From assembly GCF_013358405.1 (NCBI RefSeq), contig NZ_CP054836.1, positions 1,054,001-1,118,000 on the forward strand: a stretch of DNA of 64,000 bases. The letters are read 5' to 3'. This document shows positions 26,708 to 38,213 of this stretch, piece after piece. Every line of letters starts with the position of its first letter. Within the stretch, counting starts at the first letter, position 1. A program made the translations under genes and the position numbers. The notes below the pieces were generated by a model that was not told the DNA's origin, did not search any database, and saw only the letters and a program-made list of their open reading frames with translations. Source of the stretch: Oricola thermophila (GTDB taxonomy: Bacteria; Pseudomonadota; Alphaproteobacteria; Rhizobiales; Rhizobiaceae).

Positions 26708-28921
26708 ATGAAGCTTGATTTGAAGTTGTGGCCTGCATCGGCCCTTTGCGCGCTGATGCTGCCGGGGGCGGCGATGGCCGCCGATTTCACCATTGTCGAC
26801 GGGCAGACGGAGACGATGACGCAAACGCTGTCCGACCCGGGCGACGTCGGCACCGTCGAGGCCGGCGGCACGATATCGACGGCGGGAGATAACCACCACG
26901 CTGTCCGCATGAATGAGAACGGTCAGTCGCTTGCCAACCACGGAAGGCTCGAAACGTCGGGCGAATGGGCGATGGGCATCTTATCTGGGGGCAATGATGC
27001 GGTGATCTCCAATTCCGGCGTGATCGAAACCTCGGGCGGAAATGCGTCCGGAATCACTTCCGGGGGCGATGGTGCGGAGATCGGCAATTCCGGCACGATC
27101 GCAACCTCGGGCGACTGGGCGATGGGCATCTACCATTTCGGCGCAGATTCGGTGGTTCTCAATTCCGGCACGATCGAAACGTCCGGTAATTCGGCGTACG
27201 GTATTGCGTCCGAGGGGGTAGATGCGGAGATCGAAAATTCCGGCGCGATCGAAACGTCGGGATTATACTCGGACGGCATTTGGTCTCATGGTGCAAATGC
27301 GGTTATCGGCAATTTCGGTACGATCAGGACTTCGGGCCTTTCGGCGGAAGGCATCTGGTCTGATGGCGCCAATGCGGCGATCGACAATTCCGGCGTGATC
27401 GAAACGTCGGGTGATAGCGCGGAGGGCATCGATTCGTCGGGCGCCAACGCAACGGTGTCCAATTCCGGCACGATCTCGACGTCGGGTGATAACGCAGACG
27501 GCATTTGGTCTCATGGTGCAAATGCGGTGGTTCTCAATTCCGGCGCGGTCGAAACGTCGGGCGATCTGGCGTATGGCATCTTGTCCGAGGCGGCAGATGC
27601 GACGATCGGCAATACCGGCACGATCGTCGTGACAGGCGCTGGTGCAGCCGGTGTTCTCAGCACCGCCGACGGCGCCACGGTCACCAACAGCGGTACGATT
27701 GCCAGCGAGCAGGACAACGCCCTTGAATTGCAGGGCAGCAATGCGACGCTGAACCTGCTCGCCGGTTCGGTGATCCGGGGCGGGGTCGAGTTCGCCGACC
27801 CGGGCACCGCGACGCTCAACATCGGCCCCGGCCTGAACACCGCACTTACGGTGACGGGCATGCCCGCGACCGTCGATGCGGGCGGGCAGCCCCTCGTGGT
27901 GAGCGGCGGTGTCGTGGCGGTCGTCGACCCGGTCGGCTTCGCGGCCGCCCCGTCCATGATCGCCGGGGCGACCGGTGCCCTCGCCAATTCGCTCGACCGG
28001 CGCATGCGCGGCCCCGTCTCCTCCTCGGCCCCGTCCTTCGTGACGTCCTACTTCCCCGTCGCGGGTGGCGGCGACGAAGGGACGTCCGCGGCCGGCTGGT
28101 GGGGCGATGTCTTCGGCGGCATGAGCAGCCGGTCCGCCAGCGGCAACGAGGCCGGCTACGGCCAGCTGCATGGCGGCGTCGTTGTCGGCTTCGACCGGGA
28201 GGTGTCGGCCTCGACCAGGGCGGGCCTGTTCGCGGGCGGCCTGGCGGGCCGCTTCGCCGAGGACAACGACGCGACGGTGGTGGGCATGACCGGCATCTTC
28301 GGCGGCGCCTATGCCCGCCACGATGCGGGGGCGTTCTTCGCCGACCTGTCGCTGACCGGCGGCGTGACCTTCAACGACAGCGACCGGCAGGTGCTGAACA
28401 ACCTGGCGCCCGGCGGCATCGAGACGGCCACGGCCAGCTATGCGGGCGTCTTTGCCAGCCCGTCGCTGACAGTCGGCGGGAGCCACGAGGTTGCGGGCAC
28501 GACGTTCACGCCGAGCCTGCGGGCGCGCTATACCGGCATCTACCTGGACGGCTACGCGGAGACGGGTTCCGCCGCGGCGCTGACGGTGGACAGCCGCGTT
28601 CACCACGTCTTCGACCTGCGCGCGCAGGTGGAGACCGCGCTGGTCGACCGTGACGACGCGGGCGACATGCAGCGCGTGTCGCTCCGGGCGGGTGTGGACG
28701 GCATCTTCCACCGGGGAGACGATGTCGATGCCGACCTTCTCGGCACCGGCATATCCTTCGCGTCCGGCACGGATGAGGATGTCGCGCGCGGCTTTGTCGG
28801 CGTGGATGCGGCGCATGTGATGCCGGGCGGGCGGACGTTCAATGCCGGTTTCGAGGTCGGGGCGGGTACCGACAGCGTCGTGACGCTGGACCTGCGCGCC
28901 GGGCTGCGAGGGCGGTTCTGA
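26708..28921 (+). CDS. Autotransporter C: 10-module passenger with C-terminal barrel, A/B mosaic
   Basis: The 737-residue third paralogue carries ten modules (26936-27685), most of them matching modules of A, including the NHHAVRMNENG entry segment and the run from GLYSD to AGAAGVLST. Its leader and MKLDLK start match B. In the barrel it again follows B where A and B differ (GGDEGTSAAG, VVGMTGIFGG, DLSLTGG). It is therefore a mosaic of the two. The region after its stop differs from the other two genes and has no clear T-tailed terminator. ATG 26708 follows GGAGCG. Confidence 0.86.
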   Translation: MKLDLKLWPASALCALMLPGAAMAADFTIVDGQTETMTQTLSDPGDVGTVEAGGTISTAGDNHHAVRMNENGQSLANHGRLETSGEWAMGILSGGNDAVISNSGVIETSGGNASGITSGGDGAEIGNSGTIATSGDWAMGIYHFGADSVVLNSGTIETSGNSAYGIASEGVDAEIENSGAIETSGLYSDGIWSHGANAVIGNFGTIRTSGLSAEGIWSDGANAAIDNSGVIETSGDSAEGIDSSGANATVSNSGTISTSGDNADGIWSHGANAVVLNSGAVETSGDLAYGILSEAADATIGNTGTIVVTGAGAAGVLSTADGATVTNSGTIASEQDNALELQGSNATLNLLAGSVIRGGVEFADPGTATLNIGPGLNTALTVTGMPATVDAGGQPLVVSGGVVAVVDPVGFAAAPSMIAGATGALANSLDRRMRGPVSSSAPSFVTSYFPVAGGGDEGTSAAGWWGDVFGGMSSRSASGNEAGYGQLHGGVVVGFDREVSASTRAGLFAGGLAGRFAEDNDATVVGMTGIFGGAYARHDAGAFFADLSLTGGVTFNDSDRQVLNNLAPGGIETATASYAGVFASPSLTVGGSHEVAGTTFTPSLRARYTGIYLDGYAETGSAAALTVDSRVHHVFDLRAQVETALVDRDDAGDMQRVSLRAGVDGIFHRGDDVDADLLGTGISFASGTDEDVARGFVGVDAAHVMPGGRTFNAGFEVGAGTDSVVTLDLRAGLRGRF
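26936..27685 (+). repeat. Coding tandem repeat, 10 x 75 bp (autotransporter C)
   Basis: Ten in-frame 75-base units. From about 27239 to 27669 the sequence is near-identical to 22560-22990 of gene A (offset 4679). Confidence 0.92.
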
Positions 28922-29093
28922 GCATTGCCGCGGCGAAGCGGCAGCGGGAAGACATTTGCCGGCTCCGCTTGCCATTCTGCCGGTGGACCGCGTTACCGGG
29001 CATTCCGGCGAGGGAGGTTCCGGAGCCGGAAAAAGGCGGAAACGGGGCCATGCAGGAGCCGGCGTGACCGCGACGCTAAGCGCAGGCGACAAA

Positions 29094-29122
29094 ATGCCCG
29101 ACCGGTGGTATCGGTCGGGCAT
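29094..29122 (+). promoter_or_regulatory. Perfect 11-bp hairpin overlapping the start codon of the CoA-binding protein gene
   Basis: ATGCCCGACCG (29094-29104) and CGGTCGGGCAT (29112-29122) form a perfect stem with a 7-nt loop. The right arm contains the AT of the start codon at 29121 and the region where a ribosome site would be. There is no T-run, so it is a poor terminator. An alternative is that translation starts at the in-frame ATG at 29094 inside the left arm, making the palindrome coding. Confidence 0.5.
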
Positions 29123-29642
29123 GAACCACGACTCCTATTCCGACGATTACATCCGCTCCATCCTGACCTCGGTGAAGACCGTCGCCGTGGTCGGCGCCTC
29201 GGCCAACGAGGTGAGGCCGAGCTTCTTCGTGATGAAATACATGCTCGACAAGGGCTTCGACGTGTACCCGGTAAATCCCGGCCATGCCGGCAAGGAAATT
29301 CTCGGCCGGCCGGTCGTTGCGTCGCTCGCGGACCTGCCGGAGCCGGTGGACATGGTGGACATCTTCCGCGCTTCCGCTGCCGTTCCCGGCATCACAGACG
29401 AGATCCTGGCGATGGACACGCTGCCGAAGGTCGTCTGGATGCAGCTTTCCGTGCGCGACGACGCGAGCGCAGCGCGGTTGGAGGAAAGGGGCATCCGGGT
29501 TGTCATGGACCGATGCCCGAAGATCGAATACGGCCGGCTGTCCGGCGAGATCGGATGGACCGGGGTGAACTCGGGCAAGATCAGTGCCCGGCGCCCCGAA
29601 CTGCGCTCCGGTTTCCAGAGCTTCGGCATTCGCCGCCAATGA
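29121..29642 (+). CDS. CoA-binding domain protein (YccU-like)
   Basis: This 173-residue CoA_binding (Rossmann-like) protein has VAVVGASANEVRPSFFVMKY near the N-terminus, VYPVNPG, PEPVDMVDIFR and a conserved MDRCPKIEYGR segment near the C-terminus. The family function is unknown. The domain is shared with succinyl-CoA ligase alpha subunits. In rhizobia it commonly precedes metY, as here (110 bases upstream). The start MNHDSYSDDYIR matches the usual family beginning; a start nine codons earlier (29094) is possible. Confidence 0.83.
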   Translation: MNHDSYSDDYIRSILTSVKTVAVVGASANEVRPSFFVMKYMLDKGFDVYPVNPGHAGKEILGRPVVASLADLPEPVDMVDIFRASAAVPGITDEILAMDTLPKVVWMQLSVRDDASAARLEERGIRVVMDRCPKIEYGRLSGEIGWTGVNSGKISARRPELRSGFQSFGIRRQ

Positions 29643-29752
29643 TCGCGGGCAAATCCGTTCCCGCGAGAGGCGATATATAGGAAAATTCCTCTTTGACAGG
29701 GCAGGCGTTCCCCGTCACAACCTCGCTCGACTTTTCAGGAGGAAAGAGGACC

Positions 29753-31036
29753 ATGTCCCAGCGTACACCCGGTTTCGACACACTGGCCATCCATTCCGGC
29801 GCGCAGCCGGACCCGGCGACGGGCGCGCGGATCACGCCGATCTACCAGACCGCGTCCTATGTCTTCAACGATGCGGATCACGCCGCCTCGCTGTTCGGCC
29901 TGCAGGCCTTCGGCAACATCTACACCCGCATCATGAACCCGACCCAGGCCGTGCTGGAGGAGCGCCTTGCAGCGCTGGAGGGCGGTACTGCCGCGCTCGC
30001 CGTCGCCTCCGGCCATGCCGCGCAGCTGATCGTGATGCACACGCTGATGACCTCGGGCGACAATTTCGTCGCCGCGCGGCGCCTCTATGGCGGGTCGATC
30101 AACCAGTTCGGCCATTCCTTCAAGAATTTCGGCTGGGAGGTTCGCTGGGCCGATGCCGCCGACCCGGAGAGCTTCGCCAGCCAGATCGACGAGAAGACCA
30201 AGGCGATCTTCATCGAGAGCTTCGCCAACCCGGCCGGCTTCGTGACCGACATCGAGGCGGTGGCGAAAGTCGCCCATGACGCCGGCATCCCGCTGATCGT
30301 AGACAACACCATGGCCTCGCCCTACCTGGTGCGTCCGATCGAACACGGCGCCGACATCGTGGTGCACTCGCTGACCAAGTTCCTCGGCGGCCACGGCAAC
30401 TCGATGGGCGGCGTGATCGTCGATGGCGGCACGTTCGACTGGTCGGCTTCCGACAAGTACCCGATGCTTTCGAAGCCGCGCGCCGAGTACAACGGCATCG
30501 TGCTGCACGAGACCTTCGGCAACTTCGCCTTCGCCATCGCCTGCCGCGTGCTCGGCCTGCGCGATCTCGGCCCGGCGATCGCGCCGATGAACGCATTCCT
30601 GATCCTGACCGGCATCGAGACGCTCGGCCTGCGCATGCAGCGCCACTGCGACAATGCCAAGGCCGTGGCGAAACACCTGAAGGACCACCCGAAGGTCGCC
30701 TGGGTGGAATATTCGGGACTCAAGGGCCACCCGAACCACGAGTTGCAGAAGCGTTACAGCCCGAAGGGCGCCGGCGCGGTATTCACCTTCGGCGTAAAAG
30801 GCGGCTACGAGGCGGGCGTGAAGTTCGTCGAGGGGCTGGAGATGATCTCGCATCTCGCCAATATCGGTGACACGCGCACGCTGGTCATCCATCCCGCCTC
30901 GACGACGCACCGCCAGCTCTCCGACGAGCAGCGCGAGGCGGCGGGCGCGGGCAACGACGTGGTGCGCCTGTCCATCGGCATCGAGAACGTGGACGACATC
31001 ATCGCCGACATCGACCAAGCGCTGGCCAAGGCCTGA
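29753..31036 (+). CDS. metY: O-acetylhomoserine sulfhydrylase (O-acetylhomoserine aminocarboxypropyltransferase)
   Basis: A 427-residue Cys/Met-metabolism PLP enzyme. It has [15 protein letters not shown] at the N-terminus, [20 protein letters not shown], the cofactor-stacking GHAAQ region, and [11 protein letters not shown]. The Schiff-base lysine is in [11 protein letters not shown] (K209), and the C-terminal motif is [17 protein letters not shown]. It makes homocysteine from O-acetyl-L-homoserine and sulfide. ATG 29753 follows AGGAGG. I looked for a SAM-II riboswitch upstream, common in this order before met genes, and could not see one. Confidence 0.93.
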   Translation: MSQRTPGFDTLAIHSGAQPDPATGARITPIYQTASYVFNDADHAASLFGLQAFGNIYTRIMNPTQAVLEERLAALEGGTAALAVASGHAAQLIVMHTLMTSGDNFVAARRLYGGSINQFGHSFKNFGWEVRWADAADPESFASQIDEKTKAIFIESFANPAGFVTDIEAVAKVAHDAGIPLIVDNTMASPYLVRPIEHGADIVVHSLTKFLGGHGNSMGGVIVDGGTFDWSASDKYPMLSKPRAEYNGIVLHETFGNFAFAIACRVLGLRDLGPAIAPMNAFLILTGIETLGLRMQRHCDNAKAVAKHLKDHPKVAWVEYSGLKGHPNHELQKRYSPKGAGAVFTFGVKGGYEAGVKFVEGLEMISHLANIGDTRTLVIHPASTTHRQLSDEQREAAGAGNDVVRLSIGIENVDDIIADIDQALAKA

Positions 31037-31060
31037 GGCCGCTTCGGCAGGAGTTCGCGC

Positions 31061-31084
31061 GGCGCGGGCCCGGCGACCCGCGCC
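31061..31084 (+). terminator. Terminator-like hairpin after metY
   Basis: GGCGCGGG (31061-31068) pairs with CCCGCGCC (31077-31084) across an 8-nt loop; TCTCACTTTT follows. Confidence 0.5.
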
Positions 31085-31195
31085 GTCTCACTTTTCGGGG
31101 ACAGGCAGCGGGCTTTCGGACGGATTGATCTGCCACAATGGGCATGCCGGCGGAAGCTGCTAGGCTTTCGCCGGTTGTTCATTCCGGAGGTTCGC

Positions 31196-31480
31196 ATGCC
31201 ACGTTTCGCTTCGATCGCCGCGGCAGCGGCACTGATCCTCGCTTCGCCCGCCTTCGCCCAGTCATCCGATCCGGCCTGGCTGGACAGGCTGGCGGATCAG
31301 CTTGCCGACCAGGAGGGCTGCACGGTGGACTACTACGTCAATATCCGCGAGGGCGAGCTTGCCGGGCGCAAGACCTTCGAGGCCCGCGCCCAGTGCCGCG
31401 ACGGCCGGCAGTTCGATGCTGCGCTGACCGAGCCGGAGACCGTGTTCACGATCCGGGAATGCGGCGTGCAGGTCTGCTGA
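31196..31480 (+). CDS. Small secreted cysteine-containing protein
   Basis: A 94-residue precursor with a clear signal peptide (MPRFASIAAAAALILASPAFA, cleaved after residue 21). The mature 73 residues contain four cysteines that could form two disulfides in the periplasm. ATG 31196 follows GGAGG. I do not recognise the family, though similar short periplasmic proteins are frequent in Hyphomicrobiales. It precedes a flavoprotein gene by 83 bases without obvious linkage. Confidence 0.68.
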   Translation: MPRFASIAAAAALILASPAFAQSSDPAWLDRLADQLADQEGCTVDYYVNIREGELAGRKTFEARAQCRDGRQFDAALTEPETVFTIRECGVQVC

Positions 31481-31563
31481 CACTGCCGGTGCCTCGTCCG
31501 GGCCTCTTGCATCAAGGCGCCGGAACGGTTCAATTCCGCCGCAGCAGATAGCAGGGGCTTGCC

Positions 31564-32664
31564 ATGAGAATATCCGTCGTAGGCGCCGGCATCGCCGGCC
31601 TGTCCGTGGCCTGGGCGCTGTCGAAGCGGGGACACCAGGTCATGCTGTTCGAGCAGGGGCCGGTTCCCAACCCGATGGGCGCATCGGGCGACCATCACCG
31701 CATCATCCGGCGCGCCTATGGCGCCGGTTCCGGCTACGGCGCGGCGATCTCGGAGGCCTACGAGGCCTGGAACGAGCTGTGGGCCGATCTCGGGCGAAGC
31801 CATCTCGACCCGCGCGGCTTCATGGCCGTGAGCCGCGAGCCGGGCGACGAGGCCGAGGACTACCTGAACGGGTTGCGGGAGGGCGGATGGCCATGCGAGG
31901 TGCTCGATCCCGGCGCGGCCGCGGAACGCTGGCCGTTTCTCGATCCGGACACGATCCGCTACGCCTTCCACTCGCCGGAGGGCGGGGCGCTGCTCAGCCG
32001 CCGCATCGCCTTCGACATGGCCGCGTGGATGCAGGCGAACGGCGTGATGCTGCGCCAGAACATGAAGGTTGCCGAGGTCGATCCGGCGCACGCCACGGTG
32101 ACCACGGAGGACGGGCGCAGGATCGAGGCGGATTACGTCGTCGTGACCGCCGGTGCATGGGTGACGAAGCTGTTCCCCGACCTCGCCACCGACCTGACGG
32201 CGTATCGCACGGCGGTCGTCTATCTCGACCCGCCGGCCCATCTCAAGGACGCCTGGGCCGGGGCGCCGGTGATCCTCGATGTCGGCGGGGAGACGGACGG
32301 CTACATTCTGCCACCTTCGGGCGATGGCGGGCTGAAGTTCGGCTCCGGGCTGCACAAGCGACCGAACGCCGATGCCGATGCCAATCGTGAACCGGAGGAG
32401 GGCGAGGGCGAGATCGTGCGCGATCTCTTCGCACCGCCGATGCGCGACATCGGACAATACCGGGTCCTGGACGTCGTCACCTGCGCCTATACATTCACCC
32501 CCGACGAGCGGTTCTTCGTGCGGGAGCAGGACAATTGCCTCGTCGTCTCGGCCTGCTCGGGCCACGGCTACAAGTTCGGCGCGGCCGTCGGACGCCGGGT
32601 CGCCGATTTCGTTGCCGTGCGCGACTTTGCCGCGTTGCGGGCATGGATGCGCGCCGAGGGCTGA
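31564..32664 (+). CDS. FAD-dependent amine oxidase of the monomeric sarcosine oxidase type
   Basis: A 366-residue DAO-family flavoprotein with the FAD motif GAGIAG (residues 7-12) and [14 protein letters not shown], typical of sarcosine or N-methyltryptophan oxidase. Cys307, in [14 protein letters not shown], corresponds to the cysteine that binds FAD covalently in monomeric sarcosine oxidase. It probably oxidises a secondary amine or N-methyl amino acid with release of H2O2. The natural substrate cannot be read from the sequence. Confidence 0.82.
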   Translation: MRISVVGAGIAGLSVAWALSKRGHQVMLFEQGPVPNPMGASGDHHRIIRRAYGAGSGYGAAISEAYEAWNELWADLGRSHLDPRGFMAVSREPGDEAEDYLNGLREGGWPCEVLDPGAAAERWPFLDPDTIRYAFHSPEGGALLSRRIAFDMAAWMQANGVMLRQNMKVAEVDPAHATVTTEDGRRIEADYVVVTAGAWVTKLFPDLATDLTAYRTAVVYLDPPAHLKDAWAGAPVILDVGGETDGYILPPSGDGGLKFGSGLHKRPNADADANREPEEGEGEIVRDLFAPPMRDIGQYRVLDVVTCAYTFTPDERFFVREQDNCLVVSACSGHGYKFGAAVGRRVADFVAVRDFAALRAWMRAEG

Positions 32665-32816
32665 TTGTTCACAGTTTTGCCGTATTAAGGTTTACACGAC
32701 GGCGTGACTTGCGAAGTGTCGCATGCGCGCCCTATCTATGGGGCGAACAGAGCCGATTCCCCAGCGCAATGCCCCTTGCGCGTCACGAACGAAATCCCCG
32801 AAAGGTTACAGAGCAC

Positions 32817-33452
32817 ATGGGCAATCCGATCGATACCGCAATGAACCTTGTTCCGATGGTCGTGGAGCAAAGCAATCGGGGCGAGCGCGCCTACGATATC
32901 TTCTCGCGCCTTCTCAAGGAGCGTATCGTCTTCATCACCGGACCCGTCGAGGACGGCATGGCTTCGCTCGTCTGCGCGCAGTTGCTGTGGCTCGAGGCGG
33001 AGAATCCGAAGAAGGAGATCTCGATGTACATCAACTCGCCGGGCGGCGTGGTTACATCGGGCCTCGCGATCTACGACACCATGCAGTTCATCAAGCCGCC
33101 GGTTTCCACGCTGTGCATCGGCCAGGCGGCGTCCATGGGCTCGCTGCTCCTGGCCGCCGGCGCCAAGGACATGCGCTTCTCGCTGCCGAATTCGCGCATC
33201 ATGGTCCACCAGCCTTCCGGCGGCTACCAGGGCCAGGTGACGGACATCCTGATCCACGCCAGGGAAGTCGAGGCACTGAAGCGCCGGCTCAACGAGATCT
33301 ACGTCAAGCATACCGGTCGCAAGTACGAGGAGATCGAGAGCGCGCTGGAACGCGACAACTTCATGACCGGCGAGGCCGCCAAGGATTTCGGCCTGATCGA
33401 CCGAGTCATCGAGTCGCGCGACTCGATCGAGGCGGAAGGCAAGGAGTCGTAG
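32817..33452 (+). CDS. clpP: ATP-dependent Clp protease proteolytic subunit
   Basis: The 211-residue serine protease has the ClpP triad S106 (GQAASMGS), H131 (MVHQPSGG) and D180 (ERDNFMTGE). Fourteen copies form the chamber that degrades substrates unfolded by ClpX. The start at 32817 ([18 protein letters not shown]) gives the family's short propeptide; the in-frame extension upstream is not ClpP-like. It lies 270 bases before clpX. Confidence 0.96.
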   Translation: MGNPIDTAMNLVPMVVEQSNRGERAYDIFSRLLKERIVFITGPVEDGMASLVCAQLLWLEAENPKKEISMYINSPGGVVTSGLAIYDTMQFIKPPVSTLCIGQAASMGSLLLAAGAKDMRFSLPNSRIMVHQPSGGYQGQVTDILIHAREVEALKRRLNEIYVKHTGRKYEEIESALERDNFMTGEAAKDFGLIDRVIESRDSIEAEGKES

Positions 33453-33722
33453 CACCCGTCCGCGCATCGCCTGGTGCCGGCCGGCTCGGTCCGGACGGCG
33501 CAGGCGGCGGAAATGTCCGTACCGGACCCGAACCGCACCGGGCGTAAGGGAACCGTAAGGATATTGTCGAATCGTTGCACACGGCGCGGATATGTGTACG
33601 AATATGAATTGAAGCCTTTGTGACGGTGTGTGTGGGTCGTTCTGGCCGCGTCGCAAGATCAAAGTCGGGATTGCCGGCAGCCCGCAAGGAACGGGCCAGG
33701 CAATCCGCTGAAAGGAAAAGGC

Positions 33723-35009
<1,287 letters not shown>

Positions 35010-35033
35010 CCGCGGGCAGACATGATTGCATCG

Positions 35034-35058
35034 AAAAGGCCGGGGAACCGGCCTTTTT
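35034..35058 (+). terminator. Intrinsic terminator after clpX
   Basis: AAAAGGCCGG-GGAA-CCGGCCTTTTT, a ten-pair stem with a T-run. Confidence 0.88.
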
Positions 35059-35248
35059 CCGTTGTAGCGGCGCATTCTCCCATTGAAGTGGCGATGCAAC
35101 GGGGCGAGACTTGTTTGTGATTCCGCCCGTCCGGACCGTTGAAATCCGGCCTGCGGGGAGCCACTTACTGGGGGAAACCTCGCACCGGGGCCGAAGGGCA
35201 CGGAAAGAGGCAGCAATAGCCGACAAGGCATCGAAAGGAAGAAAACGT

Positions 35249-37678
35249 ATGGCTGAAGCCGATAAGAAAACAGCAGCGGGCGGCGCTGACGGGCTCTATG
35301 CCGTCCTGCCGTTGCGCGACATCGTTGTTTTCCCCCACATGATCGTGCCGCTTTTCGTGGGACGCGAGAAGTCGATCAGCGCGCTTGAGGACGTGATGGA
35401 GAACGACCGTCAGATCCTGCTGGCGACGCAGAAGGATGCCGGCGACGACGACCCGGCTCCCGAGGGGATCTACGGCTACGGAACCGTCGCCAACGTGCTG
35501 CAGTTGCTGAAGCTGCCCGACAACACCGTCAAGGTGCTCGTCGAAGGCGTTTCGCGCATGCAGATCCGGGGCTACTCCGACCGGGACTCCCATCTCGAGG
35601 CTTACGCGGTTCCGATCAGCGAGCCCGAAGAGGACGCGGTGGAACTGTCCGCGCTTTCGCGCTCGGTCGTCCACGAGTTCGAGAACTACGTCAAGCTGAA
35701 CAAGAAGATCTCGCCGGACATCGTTGCCGCGGTGACGCAGATCGAGGAGCCCTCCAAGCTCGCGGACACGGTTGCCTCCCACCTGTCGATCAAGATCTCG
35801 GAGAAGCAGGACATCCTCGAGACCGCCAGCGTCAAGGAACGGCTGGAGAAGGCGCTCGGCCACATGGAGGCGGAAATCTCCGTCCTGCAGGTCGAGAAGC
35901 GGATCCGCAGCCGCGTCAAGCGCCAGATGGAGAAGACGCAGCGCGAGTACTATCTCAATGAGCAGATGAAGGCGATCCAGAAGGAACTCGGCGATGGCGA
36001 GGACGGCCACAACGAGATTGCCGAACTGGAAGAGCGCATCTCCAAGACGAAGTTCACGAAGGAAGCGCGCGAGAAGGTCGAGGCGGAGCTGAAGAAGCTC
36101 AAGCAGATGAGCCCGATGTCGGCGGAAGCCACCGTCGTGCGCAACTATCTCGACTGGATGCTGTCCATCCCCTGGAACAAGAAGTCGAAGGTCAAGTACG
36201 ACCTCGACGTGGCCCAGGAGGTTCTCGACGCCGATCACTACGGCCTGGAGAAGGTCAAGGAGCGCATCGTTGAGTATCTCGCCGTGCAGAAGCGCCAGCA
36301 CAAGCTGAAGGGGCCGATCCTCTGCCTCGTCGGCCCGCCCGGTGTCGGCAAGACCTCGCTCGGCAAGTCGATCGCCAAGGCGACCGGCCGCGAGTTCGTG
36401 CGCATGGCGCTCGGCGGCGTGCGTGACGAGGCCGAGATCCGTGGTCACCGCCGTACCTATATCGGCTCGATGCCCGGCAAGGTCATCCAGTCGATGAAGA
36501 AGGCGAAGAAGTCCAACCCGCTCTTCCTGCTCGACGAGATCGACAAGATGGGCATGGATTTCCGCGGCGACCCGTCATCGGCCCTGCTGGAGGTGCTCGA
36601 TCCGGAACAGAACTCGACCTTCATGGATCACTATCTCGAGGTCGAGTACAACCTGTCCGACGTGATGTTCATCACCACGGCGAACACGCTGAACATTCCG
36701 GCGCCGCTGATGGACCGCATGGAGATCATCCGCATCGCCGGTTACACCGAGGACGAGAAGGTGGAGATCGCGCGGCGGCACCTGCTGCCCAAGGCGATCC
36801 GAGACCACGCCCTCCAGGACGGCGAGTTTGCGATTACCGACGACGCCCTGCGTGAGGTCATCCGCACTTACACGCGCGAGGCCGGCGTGCGCAACCTGGA
36901 ACGCGAGCTGATGACGCTTGCGCGAAAGGCCGTCACCGAGATCCTGCGGACGGACAAGAAGACGGTCGAGGTCACGGCGGAAAACCTGGACGACTACCTG
37001 GGCGTGCCGCGTTACCGCTTCGGCCAGATCGACGGCGAGGACCAGGTCGGTGTCGTCACCGGTCTTGCCTGGACCGAGGTCGGCGGCGAACTGCTGACGA
37101 TCGAGGGCGTGATGATGCCCGGCAAGGGCAAGATGACGGTCACGGGCAACCTGCGCGACGTGATGAAGGAGTCGATTTCGGCTGCCGCATCCTATGTGCG
37201 TTCGCGCGCCGTCGATTTCGGCATCAAGCCGCCGCTCTTCGACAAGCGTGACATTCACGTCCACGTTCCGGAGGGCGCGACGCCGAAGGACGGTCCGTCG
37301 GCGGGTATCGCCATGGCGACGGCCATCGTCTCTGTCCTGACCGGCATTCCGGTGCGCAAGGATGTCGCCATGACCGGCGAAATCACCCTGCGTGGCCGCG
37401 TCCTGCCGATCGGCGGTCTCAAGGAGAAGCTGCTCGCGGCACTGCGCGGCGGCATCAAGACGGTTCTCATACCCGAGGACAACGTCAAGGATCTCGCCGA
37501 CATCCCCGAAAACGTGAAGAGCGAGATGGAAATCATCCCGGTCGGACGCATCGGGCAGGTCCTGGAGCACGCCCTGACAAGGGTTCCGGAGCCGATCGAG
37601 TGGAACGAGGAGCTCGAATCGGTCGGCGGGAAAGTCGCCGCTATCGAGGACGATAGTCTGCCGAATGTGGCTCACTGA
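35249..37678 (+). CDS. lon: ATP-dependent protease La (Lon)
   Basis: The 809-residue LonA protein has an N-terminal substrate domain ([20 protein letters not shown]), a coiled-coil region (about residues 190-290), the AAA+ module with Walker A GPPGVGKT (362-369), and the C-terminal protease domain with the Ser-Lys dyad S684 (KDGPSAG) and K727 ([10 protein letters not shown]), 43 residues apart as in E. coli. It degrades misfolded and short-lived proteins. ATG 35249 follows AAAGGAAG. It is bounded by terminators on both sides. Confidence 0.97.
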   Translation: MAEADKKTAAGGADGLYAVLPLRDIVVFPHMIVPLFVGREKSISALEDVMENDRQILLATQKDAGDDDPAPEGIYGYGTVANVLQLLKLPDNTVKVLVEGVSRMQIRGYSDRDSHLEAYAVPISEPEEDAVELSALSRSVVHEFENYVKLNKKISPDIVAAVTQIEEPSKLADTVASHLSIKISEKQDILETASVKERLEKALGHMEAEISVLQVEKRIRSRVKRQMEKTQREYYLNEQMKAIQKELGDGEDGHNEIAELEERISKTKFTKEAREKVEAELKKLKQMSPMSAEATVVRNYLDWMLSIPWNKKSKVKYDLDVAQEVLDADHYGLEKVKERIVEYLAVQKRQHKLKGPILCLVGPPGVGKTSLGKSIAKATGREFVRMALGGVRDEAEIRGHRRTYIGSMPGKVIQSMKKAKKSNPLFLLDEIDKMGMDFRGDPSSALLEVLDPEQNSTFMDHYLEVEYNLSDVMFITTANTLNIPAPLMDRMEIIRIAGYTEDEKVEIARRHLLPKAIRDHALQDGEFAITDDALREVIRTYTREAGVRNLERELMTLARKAVTEILRTDKKTVEVTAENLDDYLGVPRYRFGQIDGEDQVGVVTGLAWTEVGGELLTIEGVMMPGKGKMTVTGNLRDVMKESISAAASYVRSRAVDFGIKPPLFDKRDIHVHVPEGATPKDGPSAGIAMATAIVSVLTGIPVRKDVAMTGEITLRGRVLPIGGLKEKLLAALRGGIKTVLIPEDNVKDLADIPENVKSEMEIIPVGRIGQVLEHALTRVPEPIEWNEELESVGGKVAAIEDDSLPNVAH

Positions 37679-37702
37679 GCCGCAACACTCCCGAAAACTT
37701 GT

Positions 37703-37728
37703 AAACGCCGCAGAAATGCGGCGTTTTT
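37703..37728 (+). terminator. Intrinsic terminator after lon
   Basis: AAACGCCGCA-GAAA-TGCGGCGTTT with five Ts (37724-37728). Confidence 0.88.
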
Positions 37729-37861
37729 CCTTGGATTTCCGGGGTTCTTGGCGCCATTTCACTTCGGCTGGACCGCGAATCCCTCTATGGTCCGCCTGTT
37801 CACGGTCGGCTTGTCGGATCACGGCGGGAGCCTACCGATTCGATTGAGAAGGATTATGACA

Positions 37862-38137
37862 ATGAATAAGAACGAACTCGCAGCGGCAGTCGCCGAAAAG
37901 ACGGGAATGGGCAAGGGCGAAGCGGCTTCGGCTGTCGATGCCCTGTTCGAAACGATCACCAGCACGCTCAAATCGGGCGGTGACGTGCGCATTCTCGGTT
38001 TCGGCAACTTCTCGGTGAGCCAGCGCGCCGCCACGACAGGCCGCAACCCGATGACGGGTCAGCCGGTCGAGATCCCGGCAAAGCGCGTTGCAAAGTTCTC
38101 CGCCGGCAAGGGCCTGAAAGACGCCCTCAACGGCTAA
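37862..38137 (+). CDS. hupB: DNA-binding protein HU
   Basis: The 91-residue histone-like protein begins MNKNELAAAVAEKTGM and carries the DNA-clamping arm GRNPMTGQPVEIPAKRV. HU compacts and bends DNA. ATG 37862 has GAGAAGGA nine bases upstream and gives the normal N-terminus; an ATG two codons earlier is too close to that site. It follows lon, the standard order in many alphaproteobacteria. Confidence 0.95.
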   Translation: MNKNELAAAVAEKTGMGKGEAASAVDALFETITSTLKSGGDVRILGFGNFSVSQRAATTGRNPMTGQPVEIPAKRVAKFSAGKGLKDALNG

Positions 38138-38160
38138 GAGGTCCATCGCGACTTCATGCG

Positions 38161-38195
38161 AACCGCGATCGCCTTGATTGGCGATCGCGGTTTTT
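38161..38195. terminator. Bidirectional terminator between hupB and the carboxypeptidase gene
   Basis: AACCGCGATCGCC (38161-38173) and GGCGATCGCGGTT (38180-38192) form a 13-bp stem with a 6-nt loop and a following T-run; the A-rich 5' side can serve the opposite strand. Confidence 0.85.
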
Positions 38196-38213
38196 CGTTG
38201 CATGGAGGAGGTA

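Noticed and set aside
21882..27685. Regular 75-bp repeats considered as a CRISPR array or satellite
   Set aside because: The units are in frame, conserved at the protein level and lie between a signal peptide and a barrel. There are no unique spacers and no cas genes.
21883..27686. Diversity-generating retroelement driving the module variation
   Set aside because: No reverse transcriptase, template repeat or accessory gene is in the window, and the few differences between recent copies are not restricted to adenines.
22134..29122. Long minus-strand open frames across the autotransporters
   Set aside because: They follow the repeat structure of the sense genes and give repetitive, domain-free products; they are shadows of the modules.
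29643..29752. SAM-II riboswitch before metY
   Set aside because: I searched for its pseudoknot-forming conserved segments and saw none. Only a normal AGGAGG site and short leader are present.
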